64,000 nucleotides of DNA from Arsenophonus sp048493715 (GCA_048493715.1 JBGDCZ010000010.1:1-64000), one strand, 5' to 3'. Shown: positions 9,911 through 19,250, counted from the first letter of the stretch. The notes: generated from the sequence alone by a model not told the origin. Made by a program: numbers and translations.

Positions 9911-10099
9911 TATTATTGCCTCGTTATTACACTTTTCGGCGAAAACTGTAGCTTTTATAACAATTAACTATATTTATTGGAACTAAATATTATTTTTAAT
10001 AGCATTATATGCCATAACCCTGTCAATAAATCACTTAACAAGGTATGGTATTTTACAAACTTTATTAATATTTTGCTAATAATAACCTATTTCTGTTTG

Positions 10100-10525
10100 T
10101 TAACGCGGACATATTTCATCGTCAGTGAAGAAAAAAGCAATTTCTCGCTCTGCTGAGGTGACAGAATCTGATCCATGTACTGCATTGGCAGTAAAACTAT
10201 CTGCATAATCAGCCCGTAGCGTTCCTGCCAATGCCTTGGCGGGATCTGTTGCGCCCATCAAGTCACGATAACGTTGGATTGCATCTTGCCCCGCTAAAAC
10301 TTGCACCATAATAGGTCCCGCAATCATAAATTCGACTAATCCATCAAAAAAAGGCTTACCTTTATGCTCAGCATAAAAACTGGCCGCCTGCTCACGACTT
10401 AAATGCACCATTTTAGCGGCAATAATTTTAAATCCTGCTTGTTCAAAACGGGAATAAATCGCACCAATCACATTTTTTTCAACCGCATTTGGCTTAATAA
10501 TGGAAAATGTACGTTGTATGGTCAT
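10100..10525 (-). CDS. ndk: Nucleoside diphosphate kinase
   Basis: Ndk balances nucleoside triphosphate pools by phosphate transfer through a phospho-histidine. The catalytic His is in NAVHGSDS (about residue 118), and the N-terminal nucleotide-binding part begins TIQRTFSIIKPNAVEKN. Length is 141 aa (143 in E. coli). It lies about 190 bases downstream of rlmN, as in E. coli, apparently as its own unit. No damage. Confidence 0.98.
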   Translation of the reverse strand: MTIQRTFSIIKPNAVEKNVIGAIYSRFEQAGFKIIAAKMVHLSREQAASFYAEHKGKPFFDGLVEFMIAGPIMVQVLAGQDAIQRYRDLMGATDPAKALAGTLRADYADSFTANAVHGSDSVTSAEREIAFFFTDDEICPR

Positions 10526-10872
10526 TAAAATTCCTCTTAGTTGTTATATTTTCATCATGATATTTTTGCCTGGCATCCATACTCCATGCTAAGAAAAAGA
10601 TTTATCATCATTTTTTATTAAGGCAAAATAGCTGGTTATTATAAATATTGAAAATTTAATTGCCCACTTGACGGCTAATTTTGTTAATTTTTTTATACAT
10701 TTTTTTATTTCTTTAGCTTAAATCACATTTTTTTAAAATTTAAAACGAGAGACAATTAATCTCTTTAAATAACAATAAATAATCTAGCCAATTCTCTATA
10801 GAATTTAGCCTTAAAGATAAATTAAAATATAAAAAACTAGCTGGATATGCATAAATCAATGGCTGGCAAAAT
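10526..10872. other. Non-coding stretch between sseB remnant and ndk
   Basis: About 350 bases of very AT-rich sequence with no recognisable gene, RNA or repeat. It should contain the ndk promoter on the minus strand, and probably marks genes deleted between ndk and sseB. I see nothing else in it. Confidence 0.6.
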
Positions 10873-11310
10873 TTAACAATTTCTAACCGCAATAGAGTTA
10901 CGCAACCAACTCCCTATTTTACGTTGATAAAATGGTTGTAGATGATGGACAATAAAATGATAAATACCTTGGTTATTGGTTGCACAAAGTAAAAATCAAT
11001 TGATTCATTATCGGCAAGATAATCAAGTGCCAGCCTAGCTAACAATGGGATTAATCGCTGCGCGGCCAATACTAACTTCTAGTGCAATAAGCATAACCGG
11101 TAATTCTGTTGAGGTATCATCCTTGGCTTGCACTAAAAAAACACGGCGTATGACTTTATATTGTTTGAAAAACTGGCAAAGGGTATCGATTAGTTTTTGT
11201 GGCAAAGTTTCAGGTATGCTCAATTTCATGACACTACCACCTGGCACCGTGATCGTGGTCATTGCAGTGGATTGACTCATTTTATCAGCTACCATTTTAG
11301 TTTCCTTCAT
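10873..11310 (-). pseudogene. sseB: Truncated, frameshifted sseB
   Basis: SseB is a cytosolic protein of poorly known function next to pepB in enterobacteria. A 91-codon frame carries only its central part (family pattern around SIPETLPQKLIDTLCQFF and RRVFLVQAKDD). After a frameshift near 10950 the C-terminal block GIYHFIVHHLQPFYQRK continues and ends at 10873. Roughly 130-150 N-terminal residues are missing. The first codons (MKETK) resemble the family start (MSETK), so an internal deletion may have joined the start to the middle. AAGGA precedes the Met at codon 6. I infer it is non-functional. Confidence 0.8.
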
Positions 11311-11385
11311 GATTAATACGATCTTGCCAGCTAATATTTACCCTAAAGAATAAATTTAAGAGTAAATAATTATACCAGACAATAG

Positions 11386-12681
11386 CTATTTTGCTTTTTT
11401 CAGCAACAAATTAGCAATAGTCCTGACACCAATACCTGTTGCGCCTTCTGCCCACAAATTCATTGCAGATTTAAGATAAGTGGCTGAACAATCAATATGT
11501 AACCAGCCTTTATGATAATTTTCCACAAAATGTGATAAGAAAGCCGCTGCGGTACTGGCACCAGCAGTATGGGCAGGGGAGGCAATATTATTTAGATCAG
11601 CAAATCCAGAAGGTAATTGATGACGATGAAATTCCGCTAAAGGCAAACGCCAGAAAAGTTCATTTTCCATCTCTGCCGCAGACATTAATTCGGCAACTAA
11701 TTTATCATCAAAACTTAACACCGACTGATAATCGTTACCTACCGCGATTTTTGCTGTGCCGGTTAAGGTTGCAGCGTCAATAATTAATGTCGGTTTTTCT
11801 TTACTAGCATCAATCAATCCATCAGCCAGAACTAATCGTCCCTCTGCATCGGTATTCATGATTTCAACAGATTTACCATTACGATAGCGAATAATATCCC
11901 CCAATTTGAAGGCATTGCCACTAACCATATTATCTGCCATACACAGGAAAAGTTTTACTCGTTGTTTTAAACCACGACTGATTGCTAAAGCTAACACCCC
12001 AGTTAGCATGGCTGCACCACCCATATCTGCCTTCATTGAATTCATGGATGAAGATGGTTTGATACTATAACCACCTGAATCAAAAGTAATCCCTTTTCCT
12101 ACCAGACAGGCAAACACTGGCGCTTTTGCATTCCCTGTCGGATTATAATCCAACACTAATAATGCCGGCGGACGGTTGGAGCCACGGCCTACCGTATAAA
12201 TTCCGTTATACTTCTGTTTAGCTAACTCATCACCCTGAATGATTCGGTAATTAATACCACCCTTTATTGTTTCACATAACAAATCAGCGCTGTGCTGTGC
12301 TAGTTGCTCAGGACCTAATTCTTCAGCCGGTGTGTTGATAATATCTCGTACCCAATCAATAATCCTTATTCGATACTGTAGCTCTTTTTTTTCGTGTTCC
12401 GATAAATTTGGCCATTCAATAGAACGTGCACCTTTCGGTGCTCTAAAACCTTGCCAAAAGGCCCAACTTTTTTCCAAGTCCCAGTCATCACCGGTTAACA
12501 TGACATGATGGATCCCTTGGCTGTCCAATCTACGACCTGAACTTTGGATAGCACACAGCTTTGCTTGCTGCTTTAGATGAATGACTATCCCTTGCTCACT
12601 GGCGCTCACTAATGCATTCTTTCCCCAACAAGGCGCCGCTGCTTGATAAGACAGTATGACTGGCATGAGCTGCTTTTGCAT
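11386..12681 (-). CDS. pepB: Peptidase B (M17 leucyl aminopeptidase family)
   Basis: Cytosolic dimetal aminopeptidase that releases N-terminal residues from peptides. The metal-binding and catalytic segments are clear: VGKGITFDSGGYSIK, the Lys/Asp region MKADMGGAA, and the M17 signature NTDAEGRLVLADG. I prefer the ATG at 12681 (431 aa; E. coli 427); an in-frame GTG at 12693 is possible. It lies at the distal end of the isc cluster, after iscX, as in E. coli, but behind a strong terminator, so it probably has its own promoter. Confidence 0.96.
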   Translation of the reverse strand: MQKQLMPVILSYQAAAPCWGKNALVSASEQGIVIHLKQQAKLCAIQSSGRRLDSQGIHHVMLTGDDWDLEKSWAFWQGFRAPKGARSIEWPNLSEHEKKELQYRIRIIDWVRDIINTPAEELGPEQLAQHSADLLCETIKGGINYRIIQGDELAKQKYNGIYTVGRGSNRPPALLVLDYNPTGNAKAPVFACLVGKGITFDSGGYSIKPSSSMNSMKADMGGAAMLTGVLALAISRGLKQRVKLFLCMADNMVSGNAFKLGDIIRYRNGKSVEIMNTDAEGRLVLADGLIDASKEKPTLIIDAATLTGTAKIAVGNDYQSVLSFDDKLVAELMSAAEMENELFWRLPLAEFHRHQLPSGFADLNNIASPAHTAGASTAAAFLSHFVENYHKGWLHIDCSATYLKSAMNLWAEGATGIGVRTIANLLLKKAK

Positions 12682-12791
12682 TCCTACTTCCACCTTAGTT
12701 TGTCATATTGTGTTTATAGAATAATTATTAATATAGGATATTAACAATAGAGGCTAGCATGAGTTAATCTATTGCATGATGAGTGATACCA

Positions 12792-12820
12792 ATAAAAAAG
12801 CTGGTGAACCCCCCAGCTTT
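12792..12820 (-). terminator. Strong Rho-independent terminator after iscX
   Basis: On the minus strand AAAGCTGG, an 8-base loop and CCAGCTTT form a perfect 8-bp stem running directly into TTTTTTATT. It ends the isc operon just downstream of iscX and separates it from pepB. Confidence 0.9.
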
Positions 12821-12855
12821 CTATGTAATTGATAGTTTAATCACTATTGTACTCA

Positions 12856-13044
12856 TCAAGCCATATTAAGTAAAATGGCATCTAGCAACTTTTCATTTGA
12901 AGCTTGAGGGTTATCATTAAAACCGTCTAATTGACAAATCCACTGATGCATATCGGTAAAACGAACCGTTTTCGGAGCAATATTAGGATATTTATCATAG
13001 AGAGCTTCTGCAATTGTCCGGCTATCAGTCCAATTTAAACTCAC
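12856..13044 (-). CDS. iscX: IscX, IscS-binding acidic protein
   Basis: IscX (YfhJ) is a small acidic protein that binds IscS at the site shared with CyaY and tunes cysteine desulfurase activity and Fe-S delivery. The family core is intact: WTDSR, ALYDKYPNIAPKTVRFTD, HQWICQLDGF and PQASNEKLLDAILL. I place the start at a GTG (13044) because AGGAGG lies at good spacing and the protein then matches the family N-terminus; a GTG two codons upstream is possible. It is 62 aa against 66 in E. coli and intact while neighbouring fdx is not. Confidence 0.93.
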   Translation of the reverse strand: MSLNWTDSRTIAEALYDKYPNIAPKTVRFTDMHQWICQLDGFNDNPQASNEKLLDAILLNMA

Positions 13045-13059
13045 TAGCACCTCCTAAGA

Positions 13060-13400
13060 TTAAGCATAATGATTAATGCTCTCTGGCATGATTAATAGTA
13101 TATTTAGTATTATCAGATCTTCGTTAGTAACAATCGCTTAACAACTTAAGCGGCTTTCAGGTTCTAATCCCCATGCTTTATCTAGCATATTATCCTATAG
13201 TTCAGAACTCTCATCCAGTGAATCAAAGCCTTCACGAATAATACAGTGACAAGCCTTACAGGCACAAGATTTTTCACAAGCATGTTCGATATCAATGCCA
13301 CTACGTAAGGCAGCATCAAGAATTGATTCACCCTTTCAACCTCCACAACCACTACTTCAGGACATAACTCTTTATGCGCTAAAAAAATAATCTTTGGCAT
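13060..13400 (-). pseudogene. fdx: Broken isc [2Fe-2S] ferredoxin
   Basis: Fdx supplies electrons for Fe-S assembly on IscU. The start MPKIIFLAHKELCPE is intact. A frameshift follows after about 20 codons, and the cluster-binding block (HACEKSCAC...CHC) is found in another frame near 13250-13290. In-frame stops follow: a TAG near 13197 and a TAA at 13138-13140 where the family has Gln (SCQA). The C-terminal NHYA ends at 13060. Three independent lesions make it a clear pseudogene. Confidence 0.93.
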
Positions 13401-13402
13401 TA

Positions 13403-15229
13403 TTATATCTCGTCCACAAAATGACCAGATAATACTTGACGAATAGAGATATCCATACGTCGAGCAGCGAAATCCTGTGTTTGCTTATCCAGTTGTTTAG
13501 TTGCATTTTCAATCGCAACAGCATCACTTTCAGTGTGTAGTTAACTAATTTATTTACAGCAATATCAATCGCTGCTTTTTCTTCTTTAATTTAATAAATG
13601 AGCATCTTTTTTCAATGCTGCCATTAAACTTTCTATTACTCGGCTAGCTTCAACTTTCTGCTCAGCAAGACGACGTTCTAGCATATCATCTTGCGCATTG
13701 GCGATTGAGTCAGTGATCATATTGGCAATTTCTTCTTCTGTTAACCCATACGAAGGTTTAACTTGAATCGAAGAACCGACTCCAGTTGACTTTTCTACGG
13801 CAATAACACTCAGTAATCCATCTACATCTATTTGAAAAACCACCAGAATATGTGCACCGCCAGCAGGTAATGGCGGTATCCCTCGTAGCGTAAAGCGCGC
13901 CAAAGAACGGCAATCTATTGACCATCTCACGTTCACCTTGCACAACATGAAATGCCATCAGCTGTTTGGCCGTCTTTAAATGCGGTAAATTCCTGTGCCT
14001 TAGCAATAGACAGGGTAGTATTTTGTGTGGGATCACTTTTTCAACCAATCCGCCATAGTTTCCAAGCCAAGCGACAGCAGAGTAACATCCAGTAACAATA
14101 TCTCACTATCAGGTTTATTACCGATTAAAATATCGGCCTGAATAGCTGCACCAATGACAACAACTTTATCTGGATCTATTGAAGTTAATGATGTAAGGTC
14201 AAAAAACTTGCCGGCCATACGAACAACTAGCGGTACTCGAGTTGAACCACCCACCATCACTACCTGTAAAATCTCATCGCTATCTATCTATCGCTGCATC
14301 TTTTATTGCGAGACGACAGGTTAATAAAGTACGTTTGATCAATGGTCGAATTAATGTATTCAGCTGCTCCCTTGACAAAGTCCCTCGCCAACCATTAATT
14401 TCAATCTTAGTATGGCTACGATCCGTCAGCGCTATTTTAGCCTGACTGGCTATATTTAAAATCTGCCGCTGTAAACGATGATCTTGGCGATCGGTAATAC
14501 CTGTTTGTTGATATATCCAATCCATCAGAAGATGATCAAAATCATCTCCGCCTAACGCTATATCGCCGCCCGTTGCTAATACTTCAAATACACCACGCTA
14601 TAACCTAAGGATAGAGATATCAAAAGTCCCCCCCAAAAAATCATAAACAGCAATGATGCCCTATTTGTTGTGAATCTAAACCATAGGCAATAGCAGCAGT
14701 GGGTTCATTTAGTAAACGTAATACCTATAGTCCGGCCAAACGAGCGGCATCTTTAGTACCTTGACGCTGTGCGTCATCAAAATAAGCAGGCACGGTGATC
14801 ACCATGCCCTCTAAGCTAACCATTCAATGTTTCTTCTGCTCACGGTGCCAATGATTTTAGTATCTCAGAAGAAACTTGAATAGGATCAACCTGGCCTATC
14901 ACTGTGTGAATCAACGGTAAATCATTTTTACTTGCTGTTAGTCGGTAAGGTAAACTAGGGTAACTTTGCTGGATCTCGGACAGTGAACGTCCCAATAAAC
15001 GCTTGACAGAAATAATGCTATTAATCGGATCTTGTTCTACTTTTGCTTTCGCTTGCCAACCTACTGTAATACCGGTTGGTTGGTAACTAACTATAGAGGG
15101 TAGCAATTCATATCCTGCTGGATCAGCGAGTGTTGCTGCCATTCCACTGCGAACCGTTGTAATCAACGAATTTGTGGTACCTAAATCAATACCGGCAGCT
15201 AAACGGCGCTGATGCGGCATTGACGACAT
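13403..15229 (-). pseudogene. hscA: Broken Hsp70-type chaperone HscA
   Basis: HscA is the specialised Hsp70 that, with HscB, releases clusters from IscU. The N-terminal ATPase piece is long and clean (HQRRLAAGIDLGTTNSL, 129 codons from 15229). Later pieces (VVMVGGSTRVPLV-like, TSIDPDKVVVIGAAIQADIL, QVKPSYGLTEEEIA) lie in several frames with stops between, at about 14840, 14600-14720, 14280, 14040 and 13590. The C-terminus (DKQTQDFAARRM...VDEI) ends at 13403, two bases before fdx. Nearly the full length of about 610 codons is still there, so the damage is recent indels and nonsense, not a large deletion. Confidence 0.96.
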
Positions 15230-15244
15230 GCCATGCCATAAAAT

Positions 15245-15772
15245 TTACCTACAAACGATTAAATAAGCGCTCTTCTTACATTGTTCAACTTGTTGCTGCA
15301 ACTTATTTAGAAAACAGAGTTTACCCACCGTATCTGCTGTGTTTAGCCACTGTTCATCATTCAGCTGTTTTTCCATTTCTTATAAGTACATTTTTATTGT
15401 TTTAGTCAAACGAGAAGAAAATTTGGCTAATGCCTCTTTAGCTTGAACACTGGTTTCAATACACTCCAATTCTTCACGTAGAGCGAGCTGCTCCGTTAAA
15501 AAAGCCGTATCATGCATGGTATAGCGCTCATTATTGATATCAATATCATGTAAAGTCAGCATATATTCAGCACGTCTCAAGGAATGTTTTAAAGTTTAAT
15601 AAGCTGCATTAATTGTCGCAGCCTGTTGAAGTACATACACTTTGTCGCTTTCAGCTTGGCTAGCAAAGCGATCTGGATGATACTGACGCTGCAATTCCTG
15701 ATAACGACACGTTAATTGTTCAAAGTCAATAACATAAGAAGATGCCAGACCGAAAAGCGCAAAATAATCCAT
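15245..15772 (-). pseudogene. hscB: HscB co-chaperone gene with two in-frame stops
   Basis: HscB is the J-domain partner that brings IscU to HscA. From the ATG at 15772 one uninterrupted frame of 175 codons runs to 15245 (E. coli 171 aa), with the J-domain HPD present (RQYHPDRF) and a clear C-terminal IscU-binding domain. It is broken only by TAA at 15596-15598, at a conserved Gln position (family YQTLRHPL), and TAA at 15380-15382. No indels are needed. With frame and length intact this is a young pseudogene, unless the stops are read through, for which there is no evidence. Confidence 0.9.
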
Positions 15773-15865
15773 AAATTCTCTAGCTTGAAAATATTAAGCA
15801 GACAATTGAAAATTTATGTCATTGTTGTTATATATTCACTATGGGGCTTATCAATTAATAAATTT

Positions 15866-16097
15866 TCATATGTTAAAGCTTTCACCACAACCACATTCAT
15901 TTTTGCTATTGGGATTATTAAACTTAAAACCTTCGTTAAGACCTTCTTTGACAAAATCCAAATTCGGTGCCATCGAGATAAACTATACCTGAACAGCCTG
16001 AAATCTTAACACCTAAACGTAACCCTTCACCTTTTCCGCGGTTATGTAAGAAAGTCAGAATACGCTGAGCAGCATTTTCTGTCAGAGAAATTGACAT
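15866..16097 (-). pseudogene. iscA: iscA with internal deletion and frameshift
   Basis: IscA is an A-type Fe-S carrier. The start (MSISLTENAAQRI) and first cysteine motif (SGCSG) are present. The text then jumps from GIVY straight to LDGTEF, missing about 31 residues found between them in E. coli IscA. One extra G then shifts the frame, and the C-terminus (VKEGLNEGFKFNNPN...ECGCGES) continues in the new frame to 15866. All three cysteines are still encoded but cannot be made in one protein. Confidence 0.92.
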
Positions 16098-16162
16098 ACA
16101 ACACCTCAAAATACCAACCAATAAAGGTGGATACTATTCGTAAAAGTAAAACAGTATCACAC

Positions 16163-16474
16163 CTAAAAGGAGTTTATTATATTAATTAAATTACTTGTTT
16201 TGCTGTTTATTTTGTAATCTGTAATGGCGGCTTTAATCGCATCTTCTGCCAAAATAGAACAATGAATTTTAACCGGTGGCAACTCTAATTCTTCAGCAAT
16301 GACAGCATTTTCGATGATGCCTGCATCATTAACTTTGATCTGAAGTTTCACTACATCACCACAAGCAGGTGCACCTACCATACCACTACCGACCATTGGA
16401 TCATCATTATTATCAAACGAACCTACGTTACGTGGATTTTCATAATGATCAATCACTTTCTCACTATATGCCAT
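16163..16474 (-). pseudogene. iscU: iscU scaffold gene lacking the central Cys segment
   Basis: IscU is the scaffold on which [2Fe-2S] clusters are built, using Cys37, Asp39, Cys63, His105 and Cys106. The frame is open for 103 codons and begins MAYSEKVIDHYENPRNVGSF with PACGD, and later has KIHCS. About 35 residues between GIIENAV and IAEELELPP are missing in frame, including the GCGS segment with Cys63. Near the end a frameshift replaces the normal tail after DYK with an unrelated 12-residue one. It may be translated but cannot be a normal scaffold. Confidence 0.88.
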
Positions 16475-16517
16475 ATTGTAAACCCCTGAAACCGTCTATT
16501 CGTCTATCCATCTATTA

Positions 16518-17732
16518 TTAATGATGAGCCCACTCAATACTATTAAGATCGACACCCTGTTTATACATCTCCCACAGTGGAGAAAGATCACGCAGCCGAC
16601 CAATCGCATTATGGATCAGCTGGATGGTGTAATCGATTTCTTCTTCAGTGGTAAACCGGCCAAAGGAGAAACGAATAGAGCTATGTGCCAACTCATCATT
16701 CATTCCCAATGCTCTTAATACGTATGAAGATTCAAGACTTGCCGATGTACACGCGGAGCCTGATGAGACAGCTAAATCTTTAAGTGCCACCATCAATGAT
16801 TCACCTTCAACATAGTTAAAACTGACATTAAGAATATGAGGCGCACCATTTTCAAGATCCCCATTAAGATAAACTTCTTCAATATTCTTGATACCGTTCC
16901 ATAAACGTTGGCGCAAGGCACGTAATCTATCAGGTTCTACCACCATTTCTGCTTTAGCAATCCGATAAGCTTCACCCATTCCTACAATCTGGTGTACAGC
17001 TAACGTCCCTGAACGCATACCTCGTTCATGCCCCCCCCCATGCTGTTGGGCCTCAAGTCGAATACGGGGTTTACGCCGAACATAGAGTGCTCCTATTCCC
17101 TTAGGTCCATACAGCTTATGCGCTGAGAAAGACATTAAATCAACTTTTAGTTCACGCAAATCAATCGGTAATTTACCAACCGCTTGAGTCGCATCAACAT
17201 GAAAAACAATACCGCGATTGCGGCAGAGTTCACCAATAGTGGCAATATCTTGAATAATACCGATCTCATTATTAACATGCATGATAGACACCAAAATTGT
17301 ATCATCGCGCATGGCCGCTTCAAGTTCATGTAAATCAATAAAACCATTTTTTTGCGGTGCCAGGTAAGTCACTGCAAAACCCTCACGTTCAAGTTGACGG
17401 CAAGTATCCAAAACTGCTTTATGCTCGGTTTTACTGGTAATAATATGTTTACCTTTTTTCTGATAGAAATTGGCAATACCTTTCACAGCCAAATTATCTG
17501 ATTCAGTCGCACCTGAAGTAAAAACAATTTCGCGTGGATCGGCATTAACTAACTCAGCAATTTGATTACGCGCAATATCAACTGCCTCTTCAGCTTGCCA
17601 ACCAAAACGGTGAGAGCGCGATGCTGGATTACCAAAATTGCCATCCATAGTCATACACTGCATCATTTTTTCAACAACACGAGGATCAACCGGTGTGGTC
17701 GCCGAGTAGTCTAAATAAATCGGTAGTTTCAT
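16518..17732 (-). CDS. iscS: Cysteine desulfurase IscS
   Basis: PLP enzyme that removes sulfur from cysteine for Fe-S clusters, tRNA thiolation, thiamine and molybdopterin. The PLP lysine lies in SFSAHKLYGPKG and the persulfide cysteine in SSGSACTSASLESSY. The start MKLPIYLDYSATTPVDPRV gives 404 aa, as in E. coli; GGAG lies 11 bases before the ATG, so an upstream in-frame start at 17786 is not needed. It is intact in an operon where its scaffold and chaperones are not, which fits retention for sulfur transfer. Confidence 0.97.
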   Translation of the reverse strand: MKLPIYLDYSATTPVDPRVVEKMMQCMTMDGNFGNPASRSHRFGWQAEEAVDIARNQIAELVNADPREIVFTSGATESDNLAVKGIANFYQKKGKHIITSKTEHKAVLDTCRQLEREGFAVTYLAPQKNGFIDLHELEAAMRDDTILVSIMHVNNEIGIIQDIATIGELCRNRGIVFHVDATQAVGKLPIDLRELKVDLMSFSAHKLYGPKGIGALYVRRKPRIRLEAQQHGGGHERGMRSGTLAVHQIVGMGEAYRIAKAEMVVEPDRLRALRQRLWNGIKNIEEVYLNGDLENGAPHILNVSFNYVEGESLMVALKDLAVSSGSACTSASLESSYVLRALGMNDELAHSSIRFSFGRFTTEEEIDYTIQLIHNAIGRLRDLSPLWEMYKQGVDLNSIEWAHH

Positions 17733-17814
17733 TAACTCACTAGCTCCATAAGACGAAAAACGTCTCAAAATTTTATCACTTTGCAACTTTTATTTTTTGA
17801 CAAAACTGTTCAAT

Positions 17815-18309
17815 TTATGCCCGCATATTAATAATCGGCTCAGATCGTTGAGTAGATCTCACATGATGTTTATCGTTATCTTGACGATCAGCGACTTGCT
17901 GTACTTCTTGATTATTAACCAATTCTTCTAAGCTAATATTACTAAGAAAACTGGTAATACGGTCACTTAAATCACGCCACAGCACATGGGTCAAACAACG
18001 CTCCCCGCCTTGACATCCTTCTCTACTTCCCTGACATCGAGTTGCATCAACAGACTCATCGACTGCGAAAATGACTTGAGCGATAAAAATATTTTTTGCT
18101 TCCCGACCTAATAAATATCCACCACCAGGGCCACGAACACTGGCAACAAGTTCGTTTTTACGAAGTCGAGAAAAAAGTTGCTCAAGATAAGAAAGAGAAA
18201 TCCCTTGGCGTTCAGATATATCAGCCAAAGGCACTGGCCCAGTCTTTGAATGCAACGCCACATCCAGCATGGCTGTTACCGCGTAGCGTCCTTTAGATGT
18301 AAGTCTCAT
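17815..18309 (-). CDS. iscR: Fe-S dependent regulator IscR
   Basis: Rrf2-family winged-helix regulator that carries a [2Fe-2S] cluster and represses the isc operon when holo. The DNA-binding part is standard (MRLTSKGRYAVTAMLDVAL, LEQLFSRLRKN, GPGGGYLLGR). The cluster region reads RCQGSREGCQGGERCLTH; the usual spacing is C-x5-C-x5-C-x2-H, here C-x6-C-x5-C-x2-H, one residue longer. The start at 18309 matches the family; an ATG four codons upstream is unlikely. 164 aa. A candidate IscR site lies in its own promoter. Confidence 0.95.
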   Translation of the reverse strand: MRLTSKGRYAVTAMLDVALHSKTGPVPLADISERQGISLSYLEQLFSRLRKNELVASVRGPGGGYLLGREAKNIFIAQVIFAVDESVDATRCQGSREGCQGGERCLTHVLWRDLSDRITSFLSNISLEELVNNQEVQQVADRQDNDKHHVRSTQRSEPIINMRA

Positions 18310-18347
18310 AATACATCCCAATAGTTAAATGTGACAAAAATTGTGTC

Positions 18348-18372
18348 ATTCATGAGTATACTAGTCAACTAT
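18348..18372 (-). promoter_or_regulatory. IscR type 1-like site and isc promoter
   Basis: On the minus strand a 25-base element beginning ATAGTTGACTAGTATACTC and ending ATGAAT matches most of the IscR type 1 consensus (ATAnnnGACT...nGTC...TAT class). TTGACT inside it can serve as -35, with CACAAT 17 bases on as a weak -10. This is the expected autoregulatory arrangement upstream of iscR. Confidence 0.65.
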
Positions 18373-18396
18373 TTAACCTAGCAATTCACTCAACTA

Positions 18397-19125
18397 TTAT
18401 TTATACCATTTTTCAATCGATGTGAGAATACCCCGCAAAATATGTAGTTCCTGCACTTCTGGACGCGCTCGAGTAAACAAACGTCGCAATTTATTCATGA
18501 TTTGACCAGGATGGCGCTTTCTGATAAATCCCGATTTATTGAGTACCTCTGCAAGATGGATATAAAAACGCTCTATATCCTCGGTTGGTGGATATTTTAC
18601 TCTATCTTGGTTAGCTACGGAGTAGTTTTTTTCATTTATTGCCAGGTATGCCATACGAATTTCATAACTGATCAATTGAACCGCCATCGCCAGATTGAGT
18701 GAACCATAGTCAGGGTTAGTTGGGATATGAAGATGATATTGGCATTTCTGTAATTCTTCGTTAGTTAAGCCAACACGTTCACGACCAAAAATGATCGCAA
18801 CAGAGGAATGTTTTGCCTGACGGATGGTTTTTTCTCCACATTCTCTAGCTGTTACCTGTGGCCATGATAGAGTCCGCGTTCGTATACTTGTTCCTATCAC
18901 CAAACTACATCCAAGCAGGGCTTCATCTAATGTCTCAACAATAGTCGCTTGACCAATAACATCGCTGGCCCCGGCAGATAATGCAATTGCTTGTGAATCC
19001 GGCAAAATAAGAGGATTAACTAAGTATAAATTAGTCAGTTCCATAGTTTTCATCGCACGGGCAGCCGATCCCATATTTCCGGTATGTGAAGTTTCAACCA
19101 AAATAATGCGAATATTTTCCAGCAT
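18397..19125 (-). CDS. trmJ: tRNA Cm32/Um32 methyltransferase TrmJ
   Basis: SpoU-class (SPOUT) enzyme that 2'-O-methylates position 32 of tRNAs. The knot motifs are visible: IRIILVETSHTGNMGSAARAMKTM at the N-terminus, IIFGRERVGLTNEEL in the middle and NYGSLNLAMAVQL-like text (DYGSLNLAMAVQLISYE). 242 aa against 246 in E. coli. It sits upstream of iscR and divergent from suhB, the conserved order. Confidence 0.97.
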   Translation of the reverse strand: MLENIRIILVETSHTGNMGSAARAMKTMELTNLYLVNPLILPDSQAIALSAGASDVIGQATIVETLDEALLGCSLVIGTSIRTRTLSWPQVTARECGEKTIRQAKHSSVAIIFGRERVGLTNEELQKCQYHLHIPTNPDYGSLNLAMAVQLISYEIRMAYLAINEKNYSVANQDRVKYPPTEDIERFYIHLAEVLNKSGFIRKRHPGQIMNKLRRLFTRARPEVQELHILRGILTSIEKWYK

Positions 19126-19250
19126 GATTGTCTTTATTTGGCGTTAATCATCACGCTAATATACCACAATCATAGTCATGTTGACGAATCTCTGTTATAG
19201 TACCGACTTTGCTTAATCCTTGTTCTTTAACATTCCAGTGGAAATAACCC

